Source: Floccularia luteovirens
Taxonomy: Eukaryota > Basidiomycota > Agaricomycetes > Agaricales > Squamanitaceae
DNA: 64,000 nt
Direction of reading: 5' to 3'
Assembly: GCA_009739215.1 (NCBI GenBank)
Contig: VSJF01000013.1
Span: forward strand, 310,001 to 374,000
This document shows positions 34,315-46,182 of the stretch, piece after piece. Position 1 is the first letter of the stretch; each line of letters begins with the position of its first letter. The position numbers and the translations under genes were made by a program. Under the pieces are notes generated by a model. The model worked only from the letters and a program-made list of their open reading frames with translations. It was not told the DNA's origin and made no database searches.

Positions 34315-36410
34315 ATGGTGATACATCTACCCTCATCTTCAAATATCGCCTGCACAGACAGTGGTTCAGGTTCTGGCTCTTCATCGGACGATGACGAGCA
34401 GAACTGGGATGATTGGGTGTCTGATTCCCAACTCCAACAACCCTGTAAATCTCTGTTTGAAGACAAAATATTTCCATCACTCTCGGAAACAGTGGCGCAC
34501 GACAGGGCGACATTCGGAATTGACATCAACAACCTGTGCTCGGCTTTATGTAAATAATCAGTAATTGCTGCTGCAAAAGACTCACTTCTCACATCATTTG
34601 TAGCACTTGATGTTCATGGACGTATCCGACTGATCAATTATATTAGAAAAAATGTGAGCTATATACGATCAAGATGGATCTTACAAGTTTATCTTTGTAA
34701 AACTATTTAGAACTTTGTTCCCGACGAAGTCAAGGCGTTGACTGGAACTGAACCCTGGTTTTCTACAGACGAGTACCTTATACCAACACTGGAAAATGAT
34801 CCATATCTTCGTACGTTGCCCATCATTGTTACCCTATTACAAGTGGTCATATCCCAAACCGACACCAGAATCAACATCTGAAGATTGGTCTGACTCTGAG
34901 GATGGAGAATCAAGTACAGATCCCCAAAAGAGGATCCGTTCGTTGGAGAAAAAACTTGAACTTGCCAAAGACCTCCTTGCAGAATACCGTAATCGAGAAT
35001 TTCTATCAAAACAGTTGGAGCTATCGGGCATTGTTGAGCCAATGTCTGAATCCGGACAAAATGGAAACCCGAAACCAGCTCGAGATGATGATTCACATTA
35101 TTTCGAAAGCTACGCAGAGAACGGTTTGTAAACCATGAACCCTTTTATGACGCGTCAATTCACATCAAACCAGATATACACGCTGTCATGATTCAAGACA
35201 AAGTACGGACCTCAACGTATGCCGATTTCATACTCACAAACCCAACGCTGTTTTCGAATGCTGTCGTTTTGGATGTTGGATGTGGCACTGGAATTCTATC
35301 CCTTTTAGCTGCTAGAGGCGGTGCTAAGCGTGTTATTGCTGTTGATGCTAGTGATATCGCTGGGAAGGCAGCCCAAATAGTGAAAGCTAACGATCTTGAG
35401 GACATAATCACCGTTATCCACGGGAAAATTGAAGATATTACACTGCCGAAAGATATTAACCAGGTCGACATTATTATCTCGGAGTGGATGGGGTATGCGC
35501 TCCTTTATGAATCCATGCTAGACTCCGTACTCTGCGCTCGGGATCGTTTCCTCAAATCTGATGGATTGATGGCGCCGAGCCAATGTAAAATAATGTTGGC
35601 CCTCTGTGATGGGAGTGCTATCTATAAGGATAGGATGGGGTTTTGGAATGACGTTTATGGTATGCTCCTGTCTTGTGTCAAGGTTTTCATTCATCTAATC
35701 TACGGTAAGGTTTTGACATGTCAGCGATGGTAGATGATCTATATAATGAGGCAATAATTGATGTTGTCGGCGAACAAGCCGTACTGAGCGAACCATGTAC
35801 TATAAAGGTTCGTCTCCCAACCTCTGCTACTTCTTAGTTCTATTTTTAGATTTTTGTAGGACCTACTTCTCAGCTCGGTAACAAGTCGTCAGCTCGATTT
35901 CAAATCATCCTTCTATCTTATTTCGACTGCAGACAAACGAACTGCCATAAATTCTTTTGTTCTATACTTTGACACCTTTTTTACAATTACTGGCGAACCG
36001 GTATCTCCGAGTACGAAGGTGAAAACAGTCAAAGAAGGCGAAGCTGTTCTAGCTGAGCTCTGGCCAGTCGGAGGTAAACCTCCCCCGAAAAGGCGGCAAA
36101 GCCAAGGAAGAGAGAAAGAGAAAATCACTAGTTTTTCTACCGGTCCCCAAAGTAGCCCTACTCATTGGAAACAAACACTATTCTTCCTTCGCGAACCAAT
36201 TGTAGTAGTTGAGGGTCAGTCTCCACCGCATCTTGTGTGAATCATGACCTTACAGAGTAGTTTTCAGGCTCTATCGTGTCCGGGACGTTTCATTGCAGAA
36301 AAAGTGAAACTAACAGCCGAGAATTAGATGTCGAGATCCACTATTCTCTGCAAGAGGATGTGGGCTCTCCGGCTTCTGATGTCATTGTACAAATGTATAA
36401 AGTCAGGTGA
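34315..36410 (+). CDS. Protein arginine methyltransferase 3-like
   Basis: Eight exons (34315-34549, 34604-34653, 34711-34810, 34869-35123, 35174-35659, 35710-35807, 35860-36214, 36268-36410) total 1722 nt, 573 residues. PRMT3 transfers methyl groups from S-adenosylmethionine to arginines, classically of ribosomal protein S2. Visible: an acidic N-terminus (SSSDDDEQNWDDW), a zinc-finger-like region, the motif-I loop VVLDVGCGTG (244-253), the double-E loop SEWMGYALLYESMLDSVL and the THW loop (SPTHWKQTLFFL). The zinc finger looks degenerate: C44 and H62 are present, but the partners expected about three and five residues later are not Cys or His. A 38-residue basic insert (PKRRQSQGREKEK) lies before the THW loop. 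Phases are clean. Confidence 0.92.
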
Positions 36411-36499
36411 TATTGCCATGTACAAGAGAAGTATTATTTTAGTAATTGTATCTTGCATGTATCTCCTCAATATCTACCTAAGATTCTTGGATTCTCGGA

Positions 36500-38098
36500 T
36501 CAGTGGTTGTAGGTCGCTTGAAGCCGTGCTTTCACATATTCTCCAGCTGTTACCACGTCGTACTTTGCCGGCCTTTCTGGAGAGACACAACTTGGGATTG
36601 GCTGATCGTAGATCTGACTTTAGTTGTAATTCGACAATGAAAGAGTTACCACACCTCTAGCTTGACATTGTAATCTGTCCCAAAGAACAAAGGAATAGAA
36701 TAGCGTCTAGCGCCACTGCGATTAATTGCTCGGTGAACCGTGGACTTGAAAACGTCATCTGTGAACGTAAATTTGGATATTACACTTCCAGGTTCAAGCA
36801 GGACAAGGTAACCTACTGGTCCAACGTGCGAGCTGGTCACCGATACTAAGAGATATTTTGGTTAAACTATTTATCCCCACATATATATGTAGGCTGGAAA
36901 AATCACTGACTTTATCACAAGTGTCCCAGGAATAGGTGGTGCATCCACCCACTGCTTTTCTGAATTTTGTACTTGCAACGCTTGGATTCCTGGCTCTTGC
37001 CAAAGAATAGTGAAGCACTTGCCATAGAAAATGAATTCAATTTTGGGAGAACGTTCACAATGAGATTCTCACCTCCCAGCTAATGCGAACCAAAGGTAAA
37101 AATTTAGTTACTTTATTTGAATTAGAGTTGGAAAGATTCTCACTCAGTATGAGCGCCAATTCCCATAACGCGCTCACTCGGTTCAGGTTGTGGAGGGTAG
37201 TGCAAAAGTTTCATTAACGCAGCAGAATGGCGCGTCTTTGCTCAGGAATTGCCATTAATCTACCATGATACAAGTGCAGGAATAAAAACAATCATACTCT
37301 GTCTTCAAAGAAGTCTTCCGGTTGATCAAGTGCAAGTGCAAACAGAGGGAATAGCAATCTTCCAAGTTGTACCGCAGAATGGCTCCAAAAGTATAAGCCA
37401 GTCATGATTCAGGAAAATGTAAATCAGACTCACTAATATGATAAAACAGCTTCTTGGAAGCCAGGAACCTCCGATTCAGGTGGCCAAACATTCTTGCCAG
37501 TCATCACTCCTTGATCATTCTCATGACTGACGGCGGCTGTGTAGGAGCCAAAGTCCTCCCAACCAAGCTCAAATCCCTCCTGCAGGTCTCCTTTATTCTC
37601 AGGATCGTTGTTACCACTTAGTAGTGGAGAATAACCCTTGAAGTTGGGTGTTTTCTTGTTCTCTATCTGTATCGTCGTTATCTATGAGAAGGCTAATGGA
37701 ATATTGTTGCAGAACCAAACCAAACCATCATCTTCGTTTCGGACGGAAGTGCGAAAAACTTTTTTGACATTAGCAGGACTTCTTTAATGACATCTTCTGG
37801 AATGCTGTGGTTGATAACTTGTATAAAGTCACTGAGCCTAGGTCACGGCATGGAAAACTTTTACATCAGGCGTACCGTAAAAAAACCCAACAGACATACA
37901 GGCATTCCTTACTTCATGTGCCAATTTGAGACGTGACTCGTGGTTGGTAGAAGAAATCTGAGCTATATCACTTCAAAACATAAGAATGTGTCAATTGGCA
38001 TCACTTGATCAGTTTGCTGGATTTCAACTATCATACATGATTGGAATGTGGTGAAACTTTGCATTTGAAGCTTGTGCATTCTTCAACAGGGTCGCCAT
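36500..38098 (-). CDS. 2-oxoglutarate/Fe(II) dioxygenase, isopenicillin N synthase-like
   Basis: Eleven exons (38098-38037, 37970-37876, 37817-37726, 37681-37434, 37382-37298, 37235-37144, 37079-37073, 37017-36911, 36845-36817, 36758-36655, 36601-36500) total 1023 nt, 340 residues. The N-terminal DIOX_N part reads IPIIDIAQISS and RNACMSVGFFYV. The iron ligands are H223, D225 (HTDWECFTIL) and H281 (FKSTVHRAIN); R291 with S293 (RRYS) would bind 2-oxoglutarate. Exon 7 is only 7 nt yet encodes part of the H-x-D motif. Substrate unknown. The 3' end converges with the PRMT3-like gene, 89 bp apart. Intact. Confidence 0.92.
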
Positions 38099-38491
38099 TT
38101 CTGGAACCTAAAAAAACAGCTTTGAGGATGACGGAACACGAGATGCAGCTGCTTTGCGCTTATAAATAAATACTAAGTATATCCCCGGGCAGAATTGGCC
38201 GGTTCGTCATATGTAAGTTAATTAAGAATACTGACGAAAAGTCCAAGCATATACTAAGACATTATGGTTAATGCACCGCTTCACAATTTACAAGACTAAT
38301 TACAACAAAATGGAGGAGAGTAAGTAAAAATCAACCACACAGCATCATGAGCTGCTAATGAAACGGGTAAGTAAGCATGCGGGCTACCCCTGTACTTTGA
38401 AACAGACTATCTCTACTTCTCACTTCCCACTCTAAGTTCACCTTCGTCCCTACAAACTCACAGGGATTGCCCTCCCCACAGAATTGAAGGA

Positions 38492-39720
38492 CTAATTCCT
38501 GACCATCGAGTATCCTAGGAAGTATATCGTTTTTTGAGGACTAGATGACACAATGGCATTAGGTATGATTGGAGTGGAGAAATATGAGCTTACGCAGCAG
38601 GTGTACTCCTCCAGTTCGCTGAGGGCATGAACGGCGCTTTTAAGATCATCCAAAAAGCTAGCACTGAATGAAGACTTCGATTTGGCCAATAAACTTCATT
38701 GACTTTCAGACCAAGGATATCTGCGATGGATTGCATTGATAGGGGTTTTATTGCCATAACTATGCAGCCCGTCACAGCCTTCAACCGTTCAAAGAAGTTC
38801 GTTGAATATTCAGAATCATATGCCTCGAGAACTTCTCTATATAGCTGGTCGATTCCAGATTTGCCTTCGTCATCAGTACTGTTCGGGGAATCAATGATTG
38901 CGCGGAGGCGTGTCTGAGGCATGTGGTGTTTTGATGCAATGAACTTGAGGGCATAGCAGCAAAAATGAACGATGCTGATGCCTTCCGAGTCAAACTGTGA
39001 ATTTCGTCCTCAGAAGGTCAGGACGAGGTATTCGACATATCGAGGTAGCTAGGATACTTCAAAAGTTCAGGAAGACGCAGTTTGAAGTATAGTGCAATGT
39101 CATCATCCACAGAGGATTTCTTGACATCATGAAGCACAAATATTTTGGTGACTGGTTTTAAGTTGTCGAGGCGAAATCCAGTACGGATATGTATGTCTGG
39201 TCTGCCTGTAATGAAGAATTTGACTTGGGATACAACGTATGAAACGGTCCAGACACGAGAGGAAGACTGATATAAGAGAGTCATCCCAACATTCATCTAA
39301 GGCATCTACAACAATGATTGTTGACAGTTTCGTCGATTGTAGAGGCCTGATAATTAAGTCTTCTAGTTAATTGAACAGAGTCCTTGAACAAGCTGCCTCT
39401 CTCCATATCTCGGTTTGGAGTATAGTTATAAGCCTTGACCTGAATGAGGGATACTTCATAGCCTACTGGTAGGCAATAGACGGGAAAATATTGCGTATTT
39501 CACTCCTCGCTGGGATATGTCTTGAGCAGAAAAAGCTGGCACTAAGAGTAAATGGGAGTTGGCAAAAGCTTTGAGTGATCGTGCTCTTCCCGCTACCCAC
39601 ATGACCGTTCAGCCAGTAGACGCGCAGCACATAAAAGTTTCCGTCCAAGCCTGGATATTGTGCAAAATTATGGTGCTCGAACAAATGGCTGGCACCTTCT
39701 GCATGAAGTAGTTTCTAAAG
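38492..39720 (-). pseudogene. NACHT NTPase (NLR) pseudogene
   Basis: Remnant of a second NLR-type ATPase on the opposite strand from the intact one. Walker A (NGHVGSGKST) is near 39585-39615 and Walker B (IIVVDALDECW) near 39260-39300. Between and after them the reading is broken: in-frame TAG at 39463-39465, TAA at 39367-39369, a frame change near 39215 just before KFFITGRPDI, and another stop after LDMSNTSS. Downstream pieces (LYREVLEAYDSEYSTNFF, PLSMQSIADILGL) are typical of the helical linker after NACHT. No WD40 or ankyrin repeats follow, so it is also truncated. Multiple lesions make sequencing error an unlikely sole cause. Confidence 0.85.
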
Positions 39721-40096
39721 CACCCGATACTCAGTCACTATCATAGAGAATGGCAGAGAAAAGACGTGGAGTATTTAAGTCCTTGAACATGTTTATAGGC
39801 GTTCAATCAACCAACGGAACACTTACAATAGGTTACCGCTCCATCCATGCTGCTGTAAAGCTCGTGTGGATTTGAGCTGGTATATTAACAGTAAGAGCTA
39901 GTCGTGTGTAGTCATATTTTAGAGTTAAGGGGACATAGAAAGTCTTTGAAGTTGTAGGGAAGAATGCTAATATCCGAAATTGAACTTCAGTGGGAGCCCC
40001 GGGCCGGCCGTGGCTACTATGAAACTCTAAAGTTGGGAAGTACTTTGTAACTTAGTAAGTACATACTACTTCCCGACTTCAATCATTGTGACCACA

Positions 40097-40777
40097 ATGG
40101 CTGCAAAGTATGTAACCCATGCTCAGCTGGGCTTAGCTGTCGACTCTTATGCTCTATAGGTCACTTGCCAGCTGCATATTCTGCAAGATCATCAAAGGTT
40201 GGGTTCTTTACACACTCAACTACTTATCCTCTGATAGTAGTCCTTATTTTTAGGCGAGATCCCGAGTTATAAGCTCATCGAAACGGATCTTTCGTATGTT
40301 ATTATCAACATCCGTATCCGTTTCTCAACCTCCACAGATTCTCCTTCCTCGATATTGGACCACTCTCTAAAGGTCACGCGCTTATCATCCCCAAATGTAC
40401 GCTTAGTTCTTATATCAAATAGAACAATATGAAATTCATCGTGTTTAGATCATGCAACGAAGGCGCACGAAGTTCCTGATGAGCACCTGACCGATATCTT
40501 ACCAATTGCTAAAAAGATAGCAATTGCCCAAGGAACTGCGGACTACAACATCCTCCAGAACAATGGCAAGATTGCCCATCAGGTATGTACTCATATGGGT
40601 GGGCTACGAAATGACTTATCTAAGCATATTCTTTGTTTTTAGGAAGTCGATCATGTTCATTTTCACGTCATCCCGAAACCATCTGAGGACACGGGATTAG
40701 TTATTGTTTGGAAACAACTATCGGTCGAGAAGGATGAATTACAAAAGATATTTGAAGAAATCAAGGGCAGGCTTTAA
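40097..40777 (+). CDS. HNT1: HIT-family nucleotide hydrolase (HINT/Hnt1-like)
   Basis: Six exons (40097-40107, 40160-40197, 40254-40293, 40338-40396, 40449-40582, 40643-40777) sum to 417 nt, 138 residues. HINT proteins hydrolyse adenosine 5'-phosphoramidates and related adenylates. Visible: the zinc/cysteine-type start CIFCKIIKGEIPSYKL, FLDIGPLSKGHALIIPK, DYNILQNNGKIAHQEVDHVH and the histidine triad H98-x-H100-x-H102 followed by VIPKP. The first exon is 11 nt. Start chosen by homology to the short N-terminus of this family. A damaged copy lies 0.5 kb downstream. Confidence 0.93.
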
Positions 40778-41305
40778 ACAGACATAAGAATGTATCCATG
40801 TTGAAATATCCGGAAACTAAATTCTGAATCTGCATCGATTTCAAGAATCAAAAACTCTAACCAAGACTCTTGAAGTATGGACAGACGTAGTAGATTAAGG
40901 AGTACTGGTAAATCCTCTTTTACTCCATTTATGAGGCCCAAAATGGCCAGTTTTTACGACTAGCCGTGTAGTCACGCAACCGGAGTTTTGTTAGTTGTCC
41001 AGCATTGGTAGGTTGAGTCCCTTTGAAGAAAACTGTTGGGATCTGGGCTCTGTATCGTGTGGACTCGTTTCCTCCGACGACCCTGCACGTAGTCTTAGAA
41101 AGCATTCGGTTATTATAATTCTAACAATGTTCCTATTTTCAATTGCGAGCCCCCCAATCAGTCAGTTTCGGGTTTTATACCATCGTTTTTCTGAACGCCA
41201 CACACCTTACGAACTGGTGCTCACCACGCCCAGAGTGAAGAAGACTAGTTTTCTACTGACCAACATTTTCTTGTCTCTACAAAAACTCACAAAGCCGTGA
41301 CTACA

Positions 41306-41993
41306 ATGGGTACAAAGTATACAACCCCATATGCTCATGGATTTAGCTGTTAACTAGACTCTTTCATGCTTATAGGTTCGCTTGATAGCTGTATATTCTG
41401 CAAGATAATCAAAGATTGGGTCTTCTATATACGTCGAACTATTTTGCCCCTGATTGTGATTCTTGCCTTTAGGCGAGCTGCCGAGTTTTAAGCTCATAGA
41501 AACGGATTTTCCGTATTTCATCATCAATATCCATATCTCATAGCTTTCTCAAAATCTTTAGGTACTCCTTCCTTGATATTGGTCCACTCTCTGATGGGTA
41601 CTTATCATCCCCAAATGTACGTTTTATTCTGATATGATATGGAACGAACAACATCATGAAGTTCATTGTTTTTAGATCATACAATCAAGATGCATGAAGT
41701 TCCTGATGAGCATTTGACCGATATCTTACAGATTTCTAAAAAGATAGCAATTGCTCAAGGAATTGTGGACTACAATATTCTCCAGAACAATGGCAAGATT
41801 GCCATCAGGTGCGTATCCATGTGGGTTACAGCCTGACTTATCTACAATGTGTTGTTAGGTGGTCGATCATGTCCATTTCCACGTTATCCCGAAACCGTCT
41901 GAGGACGCAGGATTAGTTATTAGATAGAAACAACTCTCACCCGGGAAGGAAGAGCTACAGAAGATACATGATCGAATCGCGAGCAGGCTTTAG
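41306..41993 (+). pseudogene. HINT pseudogene, tandem copy
   Basis: Alignable to the neighbouring HINT gene along its whole length, introns included, but damaged. The segment matching LSKGHALIIPK has lost bases and reads as a short garbled stretch (around 41592-41605). The sequence matching KIAHQ has lost one C (around 41810). The triad exon has an in-frame TAG where the intact gene has TGG (VIVWKQL, about 41925). The histidine triad (HVHFHVIPKP) survives. Three or more lesions argue for a true pseudogene. Confidence 0.85.
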
Positions 41994-42627
41994 ATTGATA
42001 TAATAAATGAAAGGAGCGCCTATGTTAACATATCTGATATATGAATCCCGACATTGTTTTTGAGAATTAAAGATAAGGTGAACGGAAATATACCTGTTAT
42101 AATGGGTAATTGTAAGACACTGGATGGCATACGCAGGAGATGTCTGCTTGTTTCTCAATATGCTGTATATGCTTTGACATTAGTGGACGCACAAAAAAAC
42201 CGCTTGAAATCCCAATCAATTTGACCTCTTTACAACCTAGAACAATTCCGATGTGACGCTTCTTACATGTCAACGACAAACGGTAAGATCAAAGACTCAA
42301 CGACAGAAATTATTGATCCTTGTCGTGATTGTTGTATTCTTGAAGTATCATGAAATGATATGAATTGCATACATGGGGGCAAGAAAGCAATATCATTTAC
42401 ATCTCATGGAGTGGATCGAAAAGTGAACTCACGTCACATCTCCTGAATAATCATCTCCTACTGGTCTCTCAAGTAGACCCCAACGTCCAAGCTAAGCGCA
42501 GTACTAGTACTCGTAATAAAACAGCGTGCACCTCAGCAGACAAGGATACCCAATGCTACGTAACGCACCTGCGCCCCCGTAAGAGCAGCGTATCCACTGA
42601 CATGCGAAATCAACTTCAGCCCTCCCG

Positions 42628-44888
42628 TTAATCGACAAGCATTCTTTCCGTTAGTAAACCTTCGCCATATGCCATACTTTCGAAAATCACTTGCCGCCAA
42701 ACACTGACGACTAATTCCACTGCTTCTTCCTCTAAAACCTAGAGACAACAAAGACAATAGTATCAAGGTGTTTAACTTGATATAACGAGCAAGATACTGA
42801 CAGGTTCTAATCCCTCTGCTAGCTTTTGTGGACCTTTGTGATCTTTCATATGTTCTAGTACAAACATGATGAGATCTTCCTCCTCCATTTCTCCAAGATA
42901 TTTTGTCATTAGACGTTTGACCAGCGGCTCGAATTTGCGATCAATAATTGTCTAGGCACTAATTAGCTCCTTGTATGCACAAGTATAGCCCGACTTACGT
43001 CTGAGAGACCGTCCCAACGTACTTTCGCCTTGAACAGTGCTTTCTTTGTCGTGGGGAACTGACAACTTGATCCTTTCCAGCCTTTCTTTTGTTTGTTCCC
43101 CAGACTCTGCCACGCTGAAGTCAAGCTTGACAAGGGGCACCTTGCGTTTTTTGATGCCATCATCCTCATCATCCTCTGCAGAGAAGACGGCTGTCTTTTC
43201 TTTGGTGGGAGGCTCTTTTTCTTTGGCGGTTGTTCCAGTAATGGAGACATTCAACCGAACAGGAGCACCATCATCGAGTAACAACCCTGCTTTGCGCTGC
43301 TCCTCTGCCAAGGCTTGCATTTCATCCATTTGACGGGCCAAAAAGTCTTCCGACTCTCGTCTTAAATTCTCCGCTTCCTGCTCTTCGAACTGTCTTGATT
43401 TCTCATCTGCTGCTTCTTCAGCCTCAAGGCGTCTTGATCTGAGATGTCTCCAGCGAGCACTTGATTGGCAGTAATTAGACCTGAGCCAGCATGAAATTCA
43501 GGAAGTATACATACCGATCTACATAGAACATTTCGTCACTCTCATCATCATCCCAAACATCCAACCGTGCTCTCATTTCGATACGATCCCGCTCTTCTGC
43601 CTCTTTAGTAGCACGGTCTCTGGCGATTGCCCGCTCAAGAGCCTGGATACGTGCCCGCTCAGCGTGGCTCATATCGTCGTTCTCGCTGCACCAATAGTCA
43701 GCCTCTAAAAGCTGTATTCCGTACAAAAAAACCCACATCTCTAAATGAAACTTCTTCATCTCGACGACGAACCTCCTTTCTTTCTGCTTCCAACTCTTCA
43801 TCCGTTTTTGGACCTTTACCTGGCGTCATGTTGTCGTCGTCCGGGTCTCTTTCATTTCCACCACCGTCTCCCTTTACAAATCCTACAGGTTTACTATAAC
43901 CTTGAGCACCCTTACCAAAACCTTGTGACTTTCGATGTTTGGGATGGAGACCCTTGTCCCGGTGACCGTTGGGAAGGTTTGCCCCATTCCCTAGCTTTCG
44001 GTCCACTTGGAATCCCTGATACTAACGGAATGCTGTCTCGCACATCCCGTAGTTTTTCACGTTCTCTTTTAGCTGCCCGTTCACGGAACTGTGCAATTTC
44101 GGATATTACAAGGCCACGCTGTGTTTCTGGAAGATCGGCTTCTTGTAGGTCATGTAAATGAGGGGGGATGATGTATTTCTCCTTGTCAATAAGACCACTG
44201 TTAGCAGCATCCTGAGAGACCCGGTTTATGTCAGCCACCAGTTCGTCAATTTTAGTCTTCGAGTGTTGCTTTTGCGTCTCATCAGTCTGTACGAGTCAAT
44301 GAGATAATCTCTCTATTCGCAAAAAAAAAAATTGGAACTAACATCAGTAGTCATTCGGTGTGCTTGGTATGCATCTAGGAAAGCACGCGTCTTCTCGTCT
44401 GCTTTCACCTGTAATGGGGGGGTATATTTGCAAAAAGGTCACAACACTGGATAAAACGTACCAGTAGCTTTTTGTTCGCACATCCATCTTCAAGTGCTGG
44501 TAATTCGACACCATTGAGCATGTCTAAAGCGCGCAACGCTCCATCTGGCTCCTCAAATTCTGCAAATCCGAAACCTTGAGGTTTGTTCGCAGGTGTAATT
44601 AATCGTTTAAATGACTTGATAGGTCCACAGGCCTTAATTTACTTGTAAGCATCTTGGTTTTACACAGTCGGGGTGAAAGAGACGATGACTCACGGACAAC
44701 AGTTGGTTCAGAAACGAATCCGTGATACCACCAGATATAGATCCCACAAAGAGTGTAGTCTGCTTTTGCGCTTGTGGTGGAACAAAATGCATTTGTTGTT
44801 GCTGTGCGAGTGCTGACATTGAAGGGCCTTGGCCGTAAGATGGCAGAGGTGGACGCATGCCAAGTCCCAAACGATTCATCGGTTGCAT
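42628..44888 (-). CDS. RBM25-like splicing factor (RRM plus PWI), with apparent frame breaks
   Basis: Exons include 44888-44694, 44632-44462, 44408-44343, 44286 onward, and a last exon ending at 42628. The N-terminal RRM reads QTTLFVGSISGGITDSFL and KPQGFGFAEFEEPDGALRAL. A charged Arg/Glu-rich coiled coil follows (RERAAKREREKLRDVRD; SHAERARIQALERAIARD; RRLEAEEAADEKSRQFEEQE). The C-terminal PWI domain reads IIDRKFEPLVKRLMTKYLGE and FVLEHMKDHKGPQKLAEG. RBM25 acts in pre-mRNA splicing. Two frame changes need explaining. Between REWGKPSQRSP and GKGAQGYSKPVGFVK (43920-43990) no intron fits well. Near 43041, one surplus A in an AAAG run separates SVPHDKE from LFKAKVRWDGLSD. Upstream ATG 44924 is an alternative start. 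Confidence 0.8.
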
Positions 44889-45160
44889 GATTTGCCGCGC
44901 GCTTTTTCGACAAGTGTTGAACAACGACCTATAAAAATTGCCAGTCAGTCCATCAATGCACTATAGGCATCCCAAATTGAACATACGAAAAGACAGATAA
45001 TAGCCGCTAGAGGACGGAGCAGAAATTAAGCACTTAGTTCGAGAAAGAAACGTCCATATCGTCCTTACAGGAACTTATCAACATTTTCCCACGGCCCGCA
45101 CCAGTGTGGCGCCTAAGTTACAAGTTCACAAAGACTTTCATCGATTGTTCGCTTTCTGCT
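44889..45160. promoter_or_regulatory. Divergent promoter between RBM25-like and CCDC25-like genes
   Basis: 272 bp separate the two outward-facing start codons. Both gene promoters and 5' leaders must fit here. No specific element was assigned. Confidence 0.5.
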
Positions 45161-46182
45161 ATGGTCCTCTTCTTCACTTCAACAGGTAAAGTACCGCCCT
45201 AGCATGGATATGTGGCACGGATCTCACCACAGTCAATAGCCGTCGACCCTCCGGCTATAATATACATGGGAAAGGACAAGGTGGAAAGTGAGTGGATGAG
45301 CATGTTATGTATATACTAGGATGATTGTCTTATGATATAATTCAAATAAAGATGAAGAACTTATAAAATACTACTGGCCCCAAGATCTGTGGTTCCATGT
45401 CGACAAGTTATCGTCTGCTCATGTATATTTACGAATGCCCGAAGGAATGTCATGGGAGGAAATACCTGAGGCCCTGTTAACTGATTGTGCACAACTTGTG
45501 AAAGCAAACTCAATAGAAGGTTTGGTATTTTTCTGTAGAAAACTCATTCTCTGAAGTCAGAATGCAGGAAATAAAAAGGATAATCTGACAATTATATACA
45601 CTCCGGGAGATAATCTTAAAGTAGGTGCCGCCCGTATTTTGCATCAGAGAATCCTATTTGAAACGGCCGCCCCAGAAAACTGGAGACATGGCAGTCGGTC
45701 AGGTATCTTTTCACAATGACAAGAAGGTGTGCATAGGCTCTCCCAGATTATTTCTCTGATTGAGCATTAACTGTTGACAGGTTAAAAGAGGTGATATACT
45801 CTGCTCGACGGCGTAGCTGCAGCCTATGACCTTATTTAGTGCATATTGCTAAAAGGGAAAACGTTATTGTGAACCGTCTCAACAAGACGAAGATTGAACG
45901 GGAAGTAGATCACGAGCAGGAACGGGTTGATCGTTTGAAACGAGAGGCCGCAGTGCGGAGAGCTGCTGCTGCGGAGAAGGTATTTGCAACCCTTTACCTG
46001 CTGTCAAGCCCTTTCTAACTTAACCCGATTTTCAATCTATAGAAAAAGGCAGACCTCGAGATTTCGCGTGCAAAAGAAGCCGAAAAAGGCAGCACGTTCC
46101 TATGATTCAGCTTTTCAATGCAGAAGTCGACGAGACAGTGCCTAGAAAGACTGGGCGGGAACTAGAGGAGGATTTTATGTAG
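45161..46182 (+). CDS. CCDC25-like NFACT-R domain protein, with two apparent frameshifts near the 3' end
   Basis: Eight exons (45161-45185, 45240-45287, 45352-45519, 45568-45620, 45676-45726, 45781-45790, 45840-45979, 46043-46182). The NFACT-R domain is clear: [72 protein letters not shown] basic coiled coil follows ([20 protein letters not shown]). Exon 6 is only 10 nt. The last exon is two bases too long. [15 protein letters not shown], the expected ARSYDS-like core and [14 protein letters not shown] at the end lie in three frames, joined if one base is dropped near 46090 and one near 46115. Human CCDC25 binds extracellular DNA; the fungal role is not established. The conserved EEDFM end suggests the gene is or was functional. 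Confidence 0.8.

Noticed and set aside
34205..34592. Overlapping minus-strand frames at the PRMT3-like 5' end
   Set aside because: Antisense to exon 1, whose acidic and zinc-finger-like sequence continues in phase into the methyltransferase.
36328..36660. 110-codon plus-strand frame after PRMT3
   Set aside because: Covers the last PRMT3 exon out of frame and the antisense of the oxygenase 3' exons.
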